Assembly: GCF_037023145.1 (NCBI RefSeq)
Contig: NZ_CP146092.1
Coordinates: forward strand, 496,001-560,000
DNA: 64,000 nt
DNA from: Ralstonia sp. RRA
GTDB lineage: Bacteria > Pseudomonadota > Gammaproteobacteria > Burkholderiales > Burkholderiaceae
Direction of reading: 5' to 3'
The notes under the pieces are model-generated. The model was not told the origin of the DNA, did no database searches, and worked only from the letters and a program-made list of their open reading frames with translations. Made by a program: the position numbers and the translations under genes. Shown piece by piece: positions 26,755-36,398 of this stretch (position 1 is the stretch's first letter; each line of letters begins with the position of its first letter).

Positions 26755-27651
26755 ATGGAATGGTTCGACAACTTCTGGTCGGTCTACAGCAACCTGGTGC
26801 TGACGCTCGGCATCAACGCGCTGCTGGCGCTGTCCATCTATCTCACGCTGTCGTGCGGTTTGCTGGCGATGGCGAATGCGGCGTTCATGGGCATCGGCGC
26901 GTACACCGCGTCGTTGCTGACGATGAATGCCGAGATGCCGTTTTCGGTAGCGCTGGCTGGCGGCATGGCGGCACCGGCTGTGGTGGCGCTCATCATCGGC
27001 GTGCCGGTGCTGCGGCTGTCGGGCGTGTACTTGGCCATGGCCACGCTGGGCTTTGGTGAAGTGGTGCGCGTGCTGATTCTGAACACCGAAGACTGGACTG
27101 GTGGTGCGCTGGGCCTGAACGGCATTCCGCAGCTTACGCAGTGGTGGCACGTGGCGCTGGCGGTGTTGCTGACGCTGTTCGTTCTGGCACGCATGCGCCG
27201 TTCCAAGGTGGGCCGCGCGTTCGAGGCCATCAAGGAAGACGAAACCGCTGCAGGCCTGATGGGCATCAACGTGGCGGGTACCAAGCTGCTGGCATTCGTG
27301 CTGGGCGCGGCCATCGCCGGCCTGGCGGGCGCATTGAACGCGCATCTGACCTTCTTCATCGGCCCGAACGAGTTTGGCTTCGACCGCGGCGTGGAAATCC
27401 TCACGATGACGATCCTGGGTGGCACCAATGGCTTGACCGGGCCGGTGCTGGGCTCTTTGATCCTCTCGCTGTTGCCCGAGCTGCTCCGCGCGTTCAAGGA
27501 TTTCCGCCTCGTCGTCAACGGCGTGATCCTGATGGTGATCGTGTTGTTCCTGCCCAAGGGCATCTGGGATCCGGCGCGTTTCGCGCGCTGGTTCGGCATC
27601 AAGCGCGGCGGCACGATGCCCGGCGCGGCTGCTTCCAATGAATCGCACTGA
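26755..27651 (+). CDS. livM: branched-chain amino-acid ABC transporter permease LivM
   Basis: 298 residues, multiple membrane segments, with LTLSCGLLAMANAAFMGIGAYTASLL and the ATPase-contact loop KVGRAFEAIKEDETAAGLMGINVAGTKLLAFVLGA typical of LivM. Partner of LivH in the inner membrane. Its stop at 27651 lies 7 bp before the chosen livG start. Confidence 0.93.
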   Translation: MEWFDNFWSVYSNLVLTLGINALLALSIYLTLSCGLLAMANAAFMGIGAYTASLLTMNAEMPFSVALAGGMAAPAVVALIIGVPVLRLSGVYLAMATLGFGEVVRVLILNTEDWTGGALGLNGIPQLTQWWHVALAVLLTLFVLARMRRSKVGRAFEAIKEDETAAGLMGINVAGTKLLAFVLGAAIAGLAGALNAHLTFFIGPNEFGFDRGVEILTMTILGGTNGLTGPVLGSLILSLLPELLRAFKDFRLVVNGVILMVIVLFLPKGIWDPARFARWFGIKRGGTMPGAAASNESH

Positions 27652-27658
27652 GGCCGCC

Positions 27659-28438
27659 ATGCTGAAACTCGCATCCATTTCCAAGCGCTTCGGCGGCCTG
27701 TCGGTGCTGCAGGACGTCAACATCGAAGTGCCGCAAGGTTCGATCTTCGGTTTGATCGGCCCGAACGGCGCCGGCAAGACGACGGTGTTCAACCTGATCA
27801 CTGGCCTGCTCGCACCCACGGGCGGCTCGCTCACCTTCAACGGCGAAAACCTCGTCGGCAAGAAGCCGCACCAGATCACGCAGATGGGCATTGCCCGCAC
27901 GTTCCAGAACATCCGCATCTTCAAGGAGATGACGCTGCTGGAGAACGTAGTGGTGGGCATGCACCGGCATCTGGATTACGGCGCACCGGGGCTGCTGCTG
28001 TCGCTACCGAAGTACCGCGCTGCCGAGCGCCGCGCGCGTGACCGTGCGCTGGAGCTGCTCTCGTGGGTCAAGCTCGACCACAAGGCGCATGACACCGCCG
28101 ACAACCTCTCGTATGGCGATCAGCGCAAGCTCGAACTCGCGCGCGCCCTGGCCACCGAACCCAAGCTGCTGCTGCTCGACGAGCCCGTCGCCGGCATGAA
28201 CACCGGCGAGAAGGTCGACCTGATGGCCGAGATCGAGAACATCAAGGCGCGCGGCTACACGATCTTCATGATCGAGCACGACATGCGCTTCGTGATGGGC
28301 CTGTGCGAGCGCATTGCCGTGCTGAACTTCGGCCGCATCATCGCCGAAGGGCCGCCCGACGCGATCCGCAACAACCCGCAAGTCATCGAGGCTTATCTGG
28401 GCCGCGATGATGACGAAGCTGAGGAGGCCACGGCATGA
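27659..28438 (+). CDS. livG: branched-chain amino-acid ABC transporter ATP-binding protein LivG
   Basis: 259 residues from ATG 27659 (MLKLASISKRFGGLSVLQDV), with GAGG five bases upstream; an ATG at 27638 would add seven residues but has no ribosome site. Walker A GPNGAGKTT, signature LSYGDQRKLELARAL and Walker B LLLLDEPVAGMN are intact. The LSYGDQR form of the signature is characteristic of LivG. Overlaps livF by ATGA. Confidence 0.94.
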   Translation: MLKLASISKRFGGLSVLQDVNIEVPQGSIFGLIGPNGAGKTTVFNLITGLLAPTGGSLTFNGENLVGKKPHQITQMGIARTFQNIRIFKEMTLLENVVVGMHRHLDYGAPGLLLSLPKYRAAERRARDRALELLSWVKLDHKAHDTADNLSYGDQRKLELARALATEPKLLLLDEPVAGMNTGEKVDLMAEIENIKARGYTIFMIEHDMRFVMGLCERIAVLNFGRIIAEGPPDAIRNNPQVIEAYLGRDDDEAEEATA

Positions 28439-29160
28439 CCACGCTGCTGGAAGTCAAAGGGCTGGACGTGTCGTATGGGCACATCGCGGCCGTCAAGGGT
28501 ATCGACTTTGCGCTCAAGGCCGGCGAGATCACCTCGCTGGTGGGCGCCAACGGTGCGGGCAAGTCGACCACGCTGCTGGCGCTCTCAGGCCTGATCCCGA
28601 AGTCACAGGGCGCGGTGCGCGGCCAGATCCTGTTCGAGGGTGAAGACGTCTCGCAGTGGTCGCCTCACAAGCGCGTGCAGCGTGGCCTCGTGCAGGTGGC
28701 GGAAGGGCGTGCGACGCTCACCACCATGACCGTGCGCGAGAACCTCGAACTTGGTGCCTACACGCGCAAGGACCGTGGGCAGATCGCCTCCGACCTGGAG
28801 CGCGTGTTTCACCTGTTCCCGCGTTTGAAGGAGCGCATCGACGGCCTGGCCGGCAACCTGTCGGGCGGTGAGCAGCAGATGCTCGCCATCGGCCGTGCGC
28901 TGATGGCCCGCCCCCGCGTGCTGCTGCTCGATGAACCGTCGATGGGCCTGGCGCCGATCATCGTGCAGGAGATCTTCCGCATCCTGCGCATGATCAACGC
29001 CGAAGGGCTGACGATCTTCCTGGTGGAGCAGAACGTGCGGCAGGCGCTGAAGATTGCGCAGCACGGCTATGTGCTCGAAACCGGGCAGATCGTGCTGGCC
29101 GACAGCGGCAAAAACCTGCTGGGCAATCCGCGCGTGCTCGAAGCCTACCTGGGCGGCTGA
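28435..29160 (+). CDS. livF: branched-chain amino-acid ABC transporter ATP-binding protein LivF
   Basis: 241 residues. Walker A GANGAGKST, signature LSGGEQQMLAIGRALMARP, Walker B VLLLDEPSMGLAP and the switch-region LVEQNVRQAL, all typical of LivF. Translationally coupled to livG; last gene of the operon, followed by a strong terminator. Confidence 0.94.
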   Translation: MTTLLEVKGLDVSYGHIAAVKGIDFALKAGEITSLVGANGAGKSTTLLALSGLIPKSQGAVRGQILFEGEDVSQWSPHKRVQRGLVQVAEGRATLTTMTVRENLELGAYTRKDRGQIASDLERVFHLFPRLKERIDGLAGNLSGGEQQMLAIGRALMARPRVLLLDEPSMGLAPIIVQEIFRILRMINAEGLTIFLVEQNVRQALKIAQHGYVLETGQIVLADSGKNLLGNPRVLEAYLGG

Positions 29161-29173
29161 GCGTGTAAAAGAC

Positions 29174-29204
29174 AACCGGCGCCACCTCCTGGCGCCGGTT
29201 TTTT
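29174..29204 (+). terminator. terminator of the liv operon
   Basis: AACCGGCGCC (29174-29183) pairs perfectly with GGCGCCGGTT (29191-29200), followed by a T run; 14 bp after the livF stop. Confidence 0.92.
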
Positions 29205-29212
29205 ATCTCAAA

Positions 29213-29261
29213 GCGTACCCATTTCTGCGTGCACTTCCCCAAGAGCGTACCCGTTTCTGCG
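29213..29261 (-). repeat. two iteron copies after the liv operon
   Basis: GCGTACCCATTTCTGCG at 29213-29229 and GCGTACCCGTTTCTGCG at 29245-29261, same orientation, 32 bp apart, between the liv terminator and the 3' end of the LysR gene. Confidence 0.92.
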
Positions 29262-29266
29262 TACGT

Positions 29267-30208
29267 TCAGTGCCCCGCCAAAACGTGCCGCTGCGCATCG
29301 AATAACGCGATCAGCGCATCGGCCACAGCCCGCACGCGCGGTGATCGACGCACGTCCGGGTGGATCGCCAACCAGATTTCCCGGTGTAGTGCGGGGTCGT
29401 CGATCGGCAATCGGCGCAAAAGCGTACCCGTTTCTGCGGGCGCGCCAAGGAAGTGCGGAAGCGCTGCCACACCCAATCCCGCCAGCGCTGCCTGGTGGAT
29501 TGCCGCCAGATCGCTACAGCGCAGGATTACGCGGCGCTCGCCCGCGTACGCGTCCAGCCAGCGTTGCTGCGGCACGTGGCGCAGGCGCTCGTCGTAGCCG
29601 ATGAACTCCCATTCCGCTTCGGGTTGTGCGAGGACTTCCGGCGTTGCGTATAGGCCGTAGCCGAGATCGCCCAGTGGCCGCGTGGCCAGCGTGGATGCGG
29701 TTGGACGCGACAGCCGGATGGCGAGATCGGCCTCGTGCGCCATCAGGTTGGCGTTGCGCGTCTCGCCCAGCAGCACCAAGCTGATACCTGGCCACTGGCG
29801 GTGCAGCGCGGCCAAGTGCGGTGCGATGAAGTGGCTCGCAATGGTGGGCGGCGCTGAGATGCGTACCGTCCCGCGCAGGCTGCCAGCACCCGCCGCTGCG
29901 CGGGCGAAGCCGGCGGCCTCCTGCTCCATCCGTTCTGCGCGCTCGGCCAGTGCGGTGCCTTCCGTGGTCAGGCGCCAGCCGCGCGGCAGGCGGTCGAACA
30001 ACCGCACGCCCAGCGATTGCTCCAGTGCATCGGCACGCCGCGCCACCGTGGTGTGCTCCACCGCCAGCCGACGTGCCGCGGCCGACAGGCTGCCCTCGCG
30101 CGCCAATACAAGGAAGTAGCGCACGTCATCCCACTGCAAGGAAGAAGAAGGTTCAACCGCCGCGGCGCTCGTCAGCGCTCGCTTAGGTCCATCTGGGCTT
30201 TTTTGCAC
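29267..30208 (-). CDS. LysR-family transcriptional regulator
   Basis: 313 residues from GTG 30208. Helix-turn-helix near residues 30-80 (YFLVLAREGSLSAAARRLAVEHTTVARRADALEQSLGVRLFDRLPRGW), then the effector-binding domain. Divergent from the quinone oxidoreductase gene and the natural candidate to control it. An exact iteron (29422-29438) lies in frame and codes for A-E-T-G-T in the C-terminal half (GAPAETGTLLRRL). The N-terminal 23 residues before the domain are unusual, so a later start is possible. Confidence 0.88.
   Translation of the reverse strand: MQKSPDGPKRALTSAAAVEPSSSLQWDDVRYFLVLAREGSLSAAARRLAVEHTTVARRADALEQSLGVRLFDRLPRGWRLTTEGTALAERAERMEQEAAGFARAAAGAGSLRGTVRISAPPTIASHFIAPHLAALHRQWPGISLVLLGETRNANLMAHEADLAIRLSRPTASTLATRPLGDLGYGLYATPEVLAQPEAEWEFIGYDERLRHVPQQRWLDAYAGERRVILRCSDLAAIHQAALAGLGVAALPHFLGAPAETGTLLRRLPIDDPALHREIWLAIHPDVRRSPRVRAVADALIALFDAQRHVLAGH
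29422..29438 (-). repeat. iteron copy inside the LysR gene
   Basis: GCGTACCCGTTTCTGCG; on the coding strand it is read A-E-T-G-T, the same peptide as in the KfrA-like gene. Confidence 0.9.
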
Positions 30209-30307
30209 AGAAGATGGTCAGTTTTTACGAATTCCCGGGTGATTCTGAACGGAATACGCTTGTTTCACAACGTGATGGTGACGGTACACACCATCACAAA
30301 CTGAAAA

Positions 30308-30324
30308 GCGTACCCATTTCTGCG
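30308..30324 (-). repeat. iteron copy in the quinone oxidoreductase leader
   Basis: GCGTACCCATTTCTGCG ending 12 bp before the start codon and abutting its ribosome-binding site, in the divergent promoter region shared with the LysR gene. Confidence 0.9.
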
Positions 30325-30336
30325 AGGACATTTGCC

Positions 30337-31335
30337 ATGCATGCCAAGGTCATTCAACTCCGTGAACCCGCTCCAGCATTGGGTTTACAGCCCACCAGTC
30401 TGATGCTGTCGCCACCTGCCCCCAATGCACTGACGGTGCGCCACACCGCCATCGGCGTGAACTTTGTGGATGTGTATCACCGTGCCGGGCTGTACCCAGT
30501 GCCGGCGTTTCCGGCCGTGCTGGGGGTGGAGGGCGTTGGGGCGGTGGAAGCAATTGGTACGGACGTGCGCGGTTTTGTGGTGGGCCAGCGCGTGGCCTGG
30601 GCAGGGCTGATGGACGGCGCGCCCGGCGGTTATGCAAGCCATCGCAACATTCGTGCGGAGCGCGCGATCGCGCTGCCGGACGCGCTGGATGACGAGACTG
30701 TCGCAGCCACGCTGTTGCGCGGCATCACCGCACACATGCTGCTGTCCCGGGTACGCCGGGTACAGGCTGGCGACACGGTACTCTTGCATGCGGCAGCCGG
30801 TGGCCTGGGCCTGCTGCTGGTGCAGTGGGCCAAGCGCGTGGGTGCGCGGGTGATTGGTACGGTTGGCAGCGAAGCCAAGGCGGCCACCGCGCTCGGCCAT
30901 GGCGCAGACCACGTGGTGCTGTACCGCCAACAGGATGTGCGCGAAGCCGTGCTGCGATTAACTGATGGTGAAGGCGTCGACTACGTCATTGACGGTGTGG
31001 GCGGCGCGATGCTGCAAACGTCCTTGGCGGTGACGCGGCCATTCGGCATGGTGGCGAGCATCGGCCAGGCGAGCGACGTCAGCAATACGCAAACGAACCC
31101 TGTCGACCTCTCTGAACTAGGGCCCTCACGTTCCATCGCGCTGGCGCGGCCGGGTGTGTTCCGCTACATGGCGAATCTCTCGCGCTACCGCGCCGGTGCA
31201 CAGGCCGCGTTGCAACGCATGCTCGAAGGGGCGCGTGTGCCGGTGGGTGGTACTTATGCGCTGGAAGAGGCAGCCACCGCGCACGCGGCGCTGGAGGCCG
31301 GCCAAACTACGGGCGCATTGCTGCTGCGGCCCTGA
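30337..31335 (+). CDS. NADPH:quinone oxidoreductase, zinc-independent MDR family
   Basis: 332 residues from ATG 30337 (MHAKVIQLREPAPALGLQ), with GAGG upstream; the longer frame crosses an iteron and the promoter and is rejected. Signatures: IGVNFVDVYHRAGLYPVPAFPAVLGVEGVGAVEAIG and the Rossmann VLLHAAAGGLGLLLVQWAKRVGARVIGTV. No zinc-binding cysteines, as in Qor. Reduces quinones or small enones with NADPH in the cytoplasm. Probably controlled by the divergent LysR regulator. Confidence 0.92.
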   Translation: MHAKVIQLREPAPALGLQPTSLMLSPPAPNALTVRHTAIGVNFVDVYHRAGLYPVPAFPAVLGVEGVGAVEAIGTDVRGFVVGQRVAWAGLMDGAPGGYASHRNIRAERAIALPDALDDETVAATLLRGITAHMLLSRVRRVQAGDTVLLHAAAGGLGLLLVQWAKRVGARVIGTVGSEAKAATALGHGADHVVLYRQQDVREAVLRLTDGEGVDYVIDGVGGAMLQTSLAVTRPFGMVASIGQASDVSNTQTNPVDLSELGPSRSIALARPGVFRYMANLSRYRAGAQAALQRMLEGARVPVGGTYALEEAATAHAALEAGQTTGALLLRP

Positions 31336-31376
31336 GCGTACCCATTTCTGCGGCGCACCCCGTACCCGTTTCTGCG
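31336..31376 (-). repeat. two iteron copies after the quinone oxidoreductase gene
   Basis: GCGTACCCATTTCTGCG at 31336-31352, starting on the base after the stop codon, and CCGTACCCGTTTCTGCG at 31360-31376; 24 bp apart, same orientation. Confidence 0.92.
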
Positions 31377-31454
31377 AGGCGTCCGGCACGGTAGCGGCGT
31401 CTCGCGTCGCGTTGTTTCATCCCACTTCACGCATCACGCACAAGGAGTCTCCCC

Positions 31455-31772
31455 ATGCTGTACCTGATTCTTTTCACCTACCGCGCACCGTTGTCCGAGA
31501 TGGACCGCGTGCTGCCTGCCCACCGCGAGCATCTGGACGCGCACTACGCGAGCGGGCACTTCCTGATGTCCGGACCGTTCTTCCCGCGCGAAGGCGGCGG
31601 CATCCTGGCGCGCGCTGCGTCGCGCGAGGAGATCGATGCCATCGTGGCGCGCGATCCATTTGTGCTGGAAAACCTGGTCGAGGCGCGCGTCATTACGTGG
31701 AGCCCGAACCGGCGCGTGGCGGGCTTGCCAGAAGCGTGGTTTGTTGACGGGGCCGTGAGCACGCCGACGTAA
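31455..31772 (+). CDS. YciI-family protein
   Basis: 105 residues with the single YCII ferredoxin-like domain: LILFTYRAPLSEMDRVLPAHREHLDAHYASGHFLMSGPFFPREGGGILARAASREEIDAIVARDPF. The conserved His and the DPF motif of the family are present. AAGGAG precedes ATG 31455. Small cytoplasmic protein; no defined reaction for this subgroup. Confidence 0.9.
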   Translation: MLYLILFTYRAPLSEMDRVLPAHREHLDAHYASGHFLMSGPFFPREGGGILARAASREEIDAIVARDPFVLENLVEARVITWSPNRRVAGLPEAWFVDGAVSTPT

Positions 31773-31824
31773 TCCCTGCGCAGTGCGCCCGCTATCATGA
31801 TGGCCTGCCGTTCATGGGGCCGTC

Positions 31825-33276
31825 ATGACCCACATTCCGGATACGTCGACACCACCGCCCACCCCATCACCGCGCCCTGCGTGGTGGCAGCGCGTGGTCG
31901 CGCGGTTGCCGTTCGGCAGCGAGCATCTGGTGTTCGTCTATGCCGCTGTGATCGGCTGTGCGGGTGCCTTGTCGACGATCCTGTTTCGCGAGTGTTTGCG
32001 CCAGTTGCAGTGGTGGCTCTCCGGCACCGACCAGGGGCTGGTGGCCACGGCACGCGCGCTGCCGTGGTGGGCGCGTCTGCTGGTGCCGGCCATTGGCGGC
32101 GTGCTGGCTGGGCTCACGCTGCAGATCGGGCTGAAATGGATTCCGCGCAAAGGCTCGGAAGATTATATGGAAGCCATCGCCGTGGGAGACGGTGTGCTGA
32201 GCGCGCGGCAGAGCTTGGTACGCAGTGCGTCGTCGCTGTGCTCGGTGGCCAGCGGCGCGTCCATCGGGCGGGAAGGGCCGATGGTGCAACTGGCGGCGAT
32301 GTGCGGCTCGCTGCTGGGGCGCGCGCTGCGGCGCGGGTTTGGGCACATCAGACCGGTCTCGGTCGAGCAACTGCGTCTGCTGGTTGCGTGCGGGGCGGCA
32401 GCAGGCATCACCTCTGCCTACAACGCGCCCATCTCGGGTGCCGTGTTTGTGAGCGAGATCGTCTTCGGCGTCATCACCATGGCCACGCTGGGGCCGATGC
32501 TGGTATCGGCCGTGACGGCGGACATCGTGTTGCGCCAGTTCTTCGGGTACGGTGCGGTCTATGAGATGCCGCATTTCGATTTTGTGTCCGGCTGGGAAGT
32601 GCTGACCTATTTGGGGCTCGGCCTGGCGGCGGGCATGGCAGGGCCGCTGCTGCTGGGGCTGATTGACCGCGCACGTGATGTCTTTGCCCGTACCAAGTTG
32701 CCGCTGACGTTGCGGTTGGCTCTGGGCGGGTTGATTGTGGGTGCGTTGTCGACCCAGTTGCCTGAGGTCTGGGGCAACGGCTACAGCGTGGTCAACAGCT
32801 TCCTGCACCAGCCGTGGCTGTGGCAGACCGTGGCGCTGGTGCTGATCTGCAAGGTAGTGGCGACGGCAGCCAGCGCGGGTTCGGGCGCGGTGGGCGGGGT
32901 GTTTACGCCCACGTTGTTCTGCGGGGCGGCGCTGGGGTTGTTGTACGGCACGGGCATGCACGCGTTGCTACCCGGCGCGGCGCCGGTTCCCATCAGCTAT
33001 GCGGTGGTCGGTATGGGCGCGCTGCTGGCAGCCACTACGCATGCGCCGCTCATGTCGATCCTGATGATCTTTGAGATGACGCTGTCATACCAGGTGGTGC
33101 TGCCGCTCATGTTGGCGTGCATCACCGGTTATGTGACTGCGCATGCCGCAGGCGCACCGTCTGTCTATGCGCGGGCGCTGGCACAGAACAAAAAGGAGGC
33201 GGGCGAAGATACGAACAGCGCGCAGAGCCCGTCGTCCCCCGTGTCGTCCATGCCTCCGGACGGTACGCAGAAATAG
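31825..33276 (+). CDS. clcB: CLC-family chloride channel/transporter, ClcB-like
   Basis: 483 residues with ten or more membrane helices. The key ion-path motif GREGP with the gating glutamate is intact (SGASIGREGPMVQLAA), and GAVGGVFTPTLFCGAALG matches the second filter motif (GxFxP). The first motif (GSGIP) is not seen, as in ClcB-type members. Transports chloride across the inner membrane, in relatives linked to acid resistance. The stop codon TAG lies within an iteron copy (33266-33282), so the last codons GTQK are part of that repeat. Confidence 0.9.
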   Translation: MTHIPDTSTPPPTPSPRPAWWQRVVARLPFGSEHLVFVYAAVIGCAGALSTILFRECLRQLQWWLSGTDQGLVATARALPWWARLLVPAIGGVLAGLTLQIGLKWIPRKGSEDYMEAIAVGDGVLSARQSLVRSASSLCSVASGASIGREGPMVQLAAMCGSLLGRALRRGFGHIRPVSVEQLRLLVACGAAAGITSAYNAPISGAVFVSEIVFGVITMATLGPMLVSAVTADIVLRQFFGYGAVYEMPHFDFVSGWEVLTYLGLGLAAGMAGPLLLGLIDRARDVFARTKLPLTLRLALGGLIVGALSTQLPEVWGNGYSVVNSFLHQPWLWQTVALVLICKVVATAASAGSGAVGGVFTPTLFCGAALGLLYGTGMHALLPGAAPVPISYAVVGMGALLAATTHAPLMSILMIFEMTLSYQVVLPLMLACITGYVTAHAAGAPSVYARALAQNKKEAGEDTNSAQSPSSPVSSMPPDGTQK

Positions 33277-33282
33277 GTACGC
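33266..33282 (+). repeat. iteron copy overlapping the clcB stop codon
   Basis: CGCAGAAATAGGTACGC; TAG at 33274-33276 is the stop codon. Rightmost copy in the window; none is seen from here to 64 kb. Confidence 0.88.
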
Positions 33283-33424
33283 TCAACCAGGCCGAGGCGG
33301 ATGCCACCGCGCGCCGCACGCTGATCGGCGTGTATCACAACCTGATGCGGCAGTGGCCTGAAACCTGAGCTGAGATGCCTGCGTCGCGTCCGATGAATGA
33401 TGCGACGCAAAAACACAGGCGGGC

Positions 33425-33571
33425 TTAGCGGCCCGAACGGCGATACAGTTCGGCCATCATGCCGCAGCTCTCCACGTGCAGCGCGATGGCGCGCTTGGCT
33501 TCACGACGCAGGACTTGCCAGAAACGGGCGAAGCGGGAGGTGGGGGCGGCGTTGAGAGCGGCGGCTTCCAT
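33425..33571 (-). CDS. small basic protein of unknown function
   Basis: 48 residues from ATG 33571 with AAGGA six bases upstream. The product (MEAAALNAAPTSRFARFW, then LRREAKRAIALHVESC and AELYRRSGR) is basic and probably helical, with no signal or membrane segment. Gene-like because of the ribosome site, the TAGGG/CCCTA dyad 25 bp upstream and a plausible amphipathic helix. Family not recognised. Confidence 0.55.
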   Translation of the reverse strand: MEAAALNAAPTSRFARFWQVLRREAKRAIALHVESCGMMAELYRRSGR

Positions 33572-33595
33572 GATGATTCCTTCTGAGCGATAACC

Positions 33596-33609
33596 TAGGG
33601 ATTACCCTA
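33596..33609. promoter_or_regulatory. palindrome between the small protein gene and pip
   Basis: TAGGGATTACCCTA is a 14-bp dyad (5-bp arms, 4-base centre) in an otherwise AT-rich divergent intergenic region, 25 bp upstream of the small protein start. Possible operator or promoter element. Confidence 0.4.
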
Positions 33610-33728
33610 TGTTAATCGTAATATTGCGTTGCAGCAATTTTTGCCTGTTTGTGTCGCCTCATCGCCACATTGATGCGACGAAATCGTCACCTTCTGATCG
33701 GACGCCTTTCGCGCCACCGTGTTTGTAG

Positions 33729-34715
<987 letters not shown>

Positions 34716-34724
34716 AGCGCACCC

Positions 34725-35630
34725 ATGACCGACTCCGCCGATCTGCGCTTCCTGCTGGCCATCCAGGAAAACGGCAGCCTGGTTGCCACGGCGCGGGCGC
34801 TGGGCCTGACGCCCTCGGCGGTGTCGCAGCGTCTGCAGCAGTTGGAAAAGAAGCTGGGCGCGCGGCTTGTTGACCGCACCGCGCGCAGCCTGCGCTTTAC
34901 GCAAGAGGGCGCACTGTTGTGCGAGCGCGGCGCGGAGTTGATCCGGCAGCTCGATGCGTTGTCGGAGGATCTGCAAACGCGCCAGGGTGGTCTGGTGGGT
35001 ACGCTCAAGGTCAACGCGCCGCTGGGTTTCGGGCGGCGCTACATCGCACCGGTCATCCGTGACTTCCAGCAGGAGCATCCCGACGTCGACATCGAACTGA
35101 TGCTCTCCGATGCACCGTTGACCGAAGCGGTTGAGCGTTTTGATGTGGTGGTCCATATCGGCGCGCTGCAGGTGTCCAACCTCGTGGGCTACGCGATTGC
35201 ACCGAATGCGCGGATGCTTTGTGCGTTGCCTGCGTTCATCAAGCGCCACGGCGTGCCCGAGATGCCCGACGATCTCGCGGCGCTGCCCTGCATCGTGCTG
35301 CGCGAGAACAAGGAGGACGTGTCGCTCTGGCATTTCAGCAAGGGCCGCACAAGCCGCAGCGTGCGCGTGCAAGCCAAGCTGATCTGCAATGACGGCGATG
35401 TGATCCGCCGCTGGGCCTGCGAGGGGCGTGGCGCGATCCTGCGCTCCGAATGGGATGTGGCGGACGACTTGCGCGCTGGGCGGCTGGTGCGCCTGCTGCC
35501 GGGCTGGAAGGCGCCGGACGCCAACGTGATCGCGCTCACGCACAACCGCGCGGGGCTGCCGCAGCGCACGCGCCACTTCATGCAGTTTCTGCAGAGCCGC
35601 TTCAAGCCGCAGCCGCCATGGCGCGCATGA
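34725..35630 (+). CDS. LysR-family transcriptional regulator
   Basis: 301 residues. N-terminal helix-turn-helix (FLLAIQENGSLVATARALGLTPSAVSQRLQQLEKKLGARLVDRTARSLRFT) and a C-terminal substrate-binding-like domain (GTLKVNAPLGFGRRYIAPVIRDFQQEHPDVDIELML). Close behind pip, so probably cotranscribed with it; target genes unknown. Confidence 0.92.
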   Translation: MTDSADLRFLLAIQENGSLVATARALGLTPSAVSQRLQQLEKKLGARLVDRTARSLRFTQEGALLCERGAELIRQLDALSEDLQTRQGGLVGTLKVNAPLGFGRRYIAPVIRDFQQEHPDVDIELMLSDAPLTEAVERFDVVVHIGALQVSNLVGYAIAPNARMLCALPAFIKRHGVPEMPDDLAALPCIVLRENKEDVSLWHFSKGRTSRSVRVQAKLICNDGDVIRRWACEGRGAILRSEWDVADDLRAGRLVRLLPGWKAPDANVIALTHNRAGLPQRTRHFMQFLQSRFKPQPPWRA

Positions 35631-35733
35631 TGTAGCTGTACTGAATCTTTGAATCAAGCTGGCTTCACCTCAAGCCGGCTGACGCTGCCTACAATCCGTT
35701 GCATCAATCAACGCCGATTTGCAGGTGACAAGC

Positions 35734-36387
35734 GTGAGCTCCTTCACTTCTTCCCCGGGCTATCCCAAGGCCATCCTGTTCGATCTGCTGACTGCGCTGC
35801 TGGATTCGTGGTCGTTGTGGGATCGCGCGGCTGGCTCACAGCAGGCGGGCCGAACGTGGCGGGCGGAGTATCTGCGGCTCACGTACGGCTGCGGCACGTA
35901 CGTCCCCTATGAGGCTATGGTGCGGGAGGCGGCACAGAACGTCGGCTTGCCGCCCTCGGCGCCTGATGCGTTGGAAGCCGGTTGGTTGCAGCTTGAACCC
36001 TGGAGCGGTGCTGCCCAAGCGCTGAAGCAACTGCAACCGCACTGCAAGCTGGCCGTCGTCACCAACTGCTCGGAACGGCTTGGCCGGCAGGCGGCAGCGC
36101 GGTTGCCCGTTGACTGGGATGTCGTCATCACCGCCGAGCAGGCGGGTGTCTACAAGCCCGATCCCAAACCATATCGCATGGCGCTGGAGCAGCTTTGCGT
36201 GAAGGCGGCAGATGCCGCATTCGTAGCCGGTTCCAGCTACGACATGTTGGGTACGGCAGCGGTGGGTTTGCGCACGTACTGGCACAACCGCGTCGGCCTC
36301 TCGCTGGTAGACGGTGCGCAGCCGCCGGAAATTGAATCGCCAACACTGGATGGGCTCGTGCCCTGGGCCAGCCGCTTTGCCGCATAA
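35734..36387 (+). CDS. HAD-superfamily hydrolase, haloacid dehalogenase-like
   Basis: 217 residues from GTG 35734, which has AGGTGA six bases upstream; a TTG at 35719 is also in frame. Motif I is AILFDLLTALLD, with the nucleophile Asp but Leu in place of the second Asp, as in dehalogenase-type rather than phosphatase-type members. Motif II is VVTNCSERLG, motif III includes the Lys of GVYKPDPKPY and motif IV AAFVAGSSYDMLGTAAVGL. Precedes the D-amino-acid gene by 11 bp and is probably in one operon with it. Substrate unknown. Confidence 0.85.
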   Translation: MSSFTSSPGYPKAILFDLLTALLDSWSLWDRAAGSQQAGRTWRAEYLRLTYGCGTYVPYEAMVREAAQNVGLPPSAPDALEAGWLQLEPWSGAAQALKQLQPHCKLAVVTNCSERLGRQAAARLPVDWDVVITAEQAGVYKPDPKPYRMALEQLCVKAADAAFVAGSSYDMLGTAAVGLRTYWHNRVGLSLVDGAQPPEIESPTLDGLVPWASRFAA

Positions 36388-36398
36388 GGAACACAACC

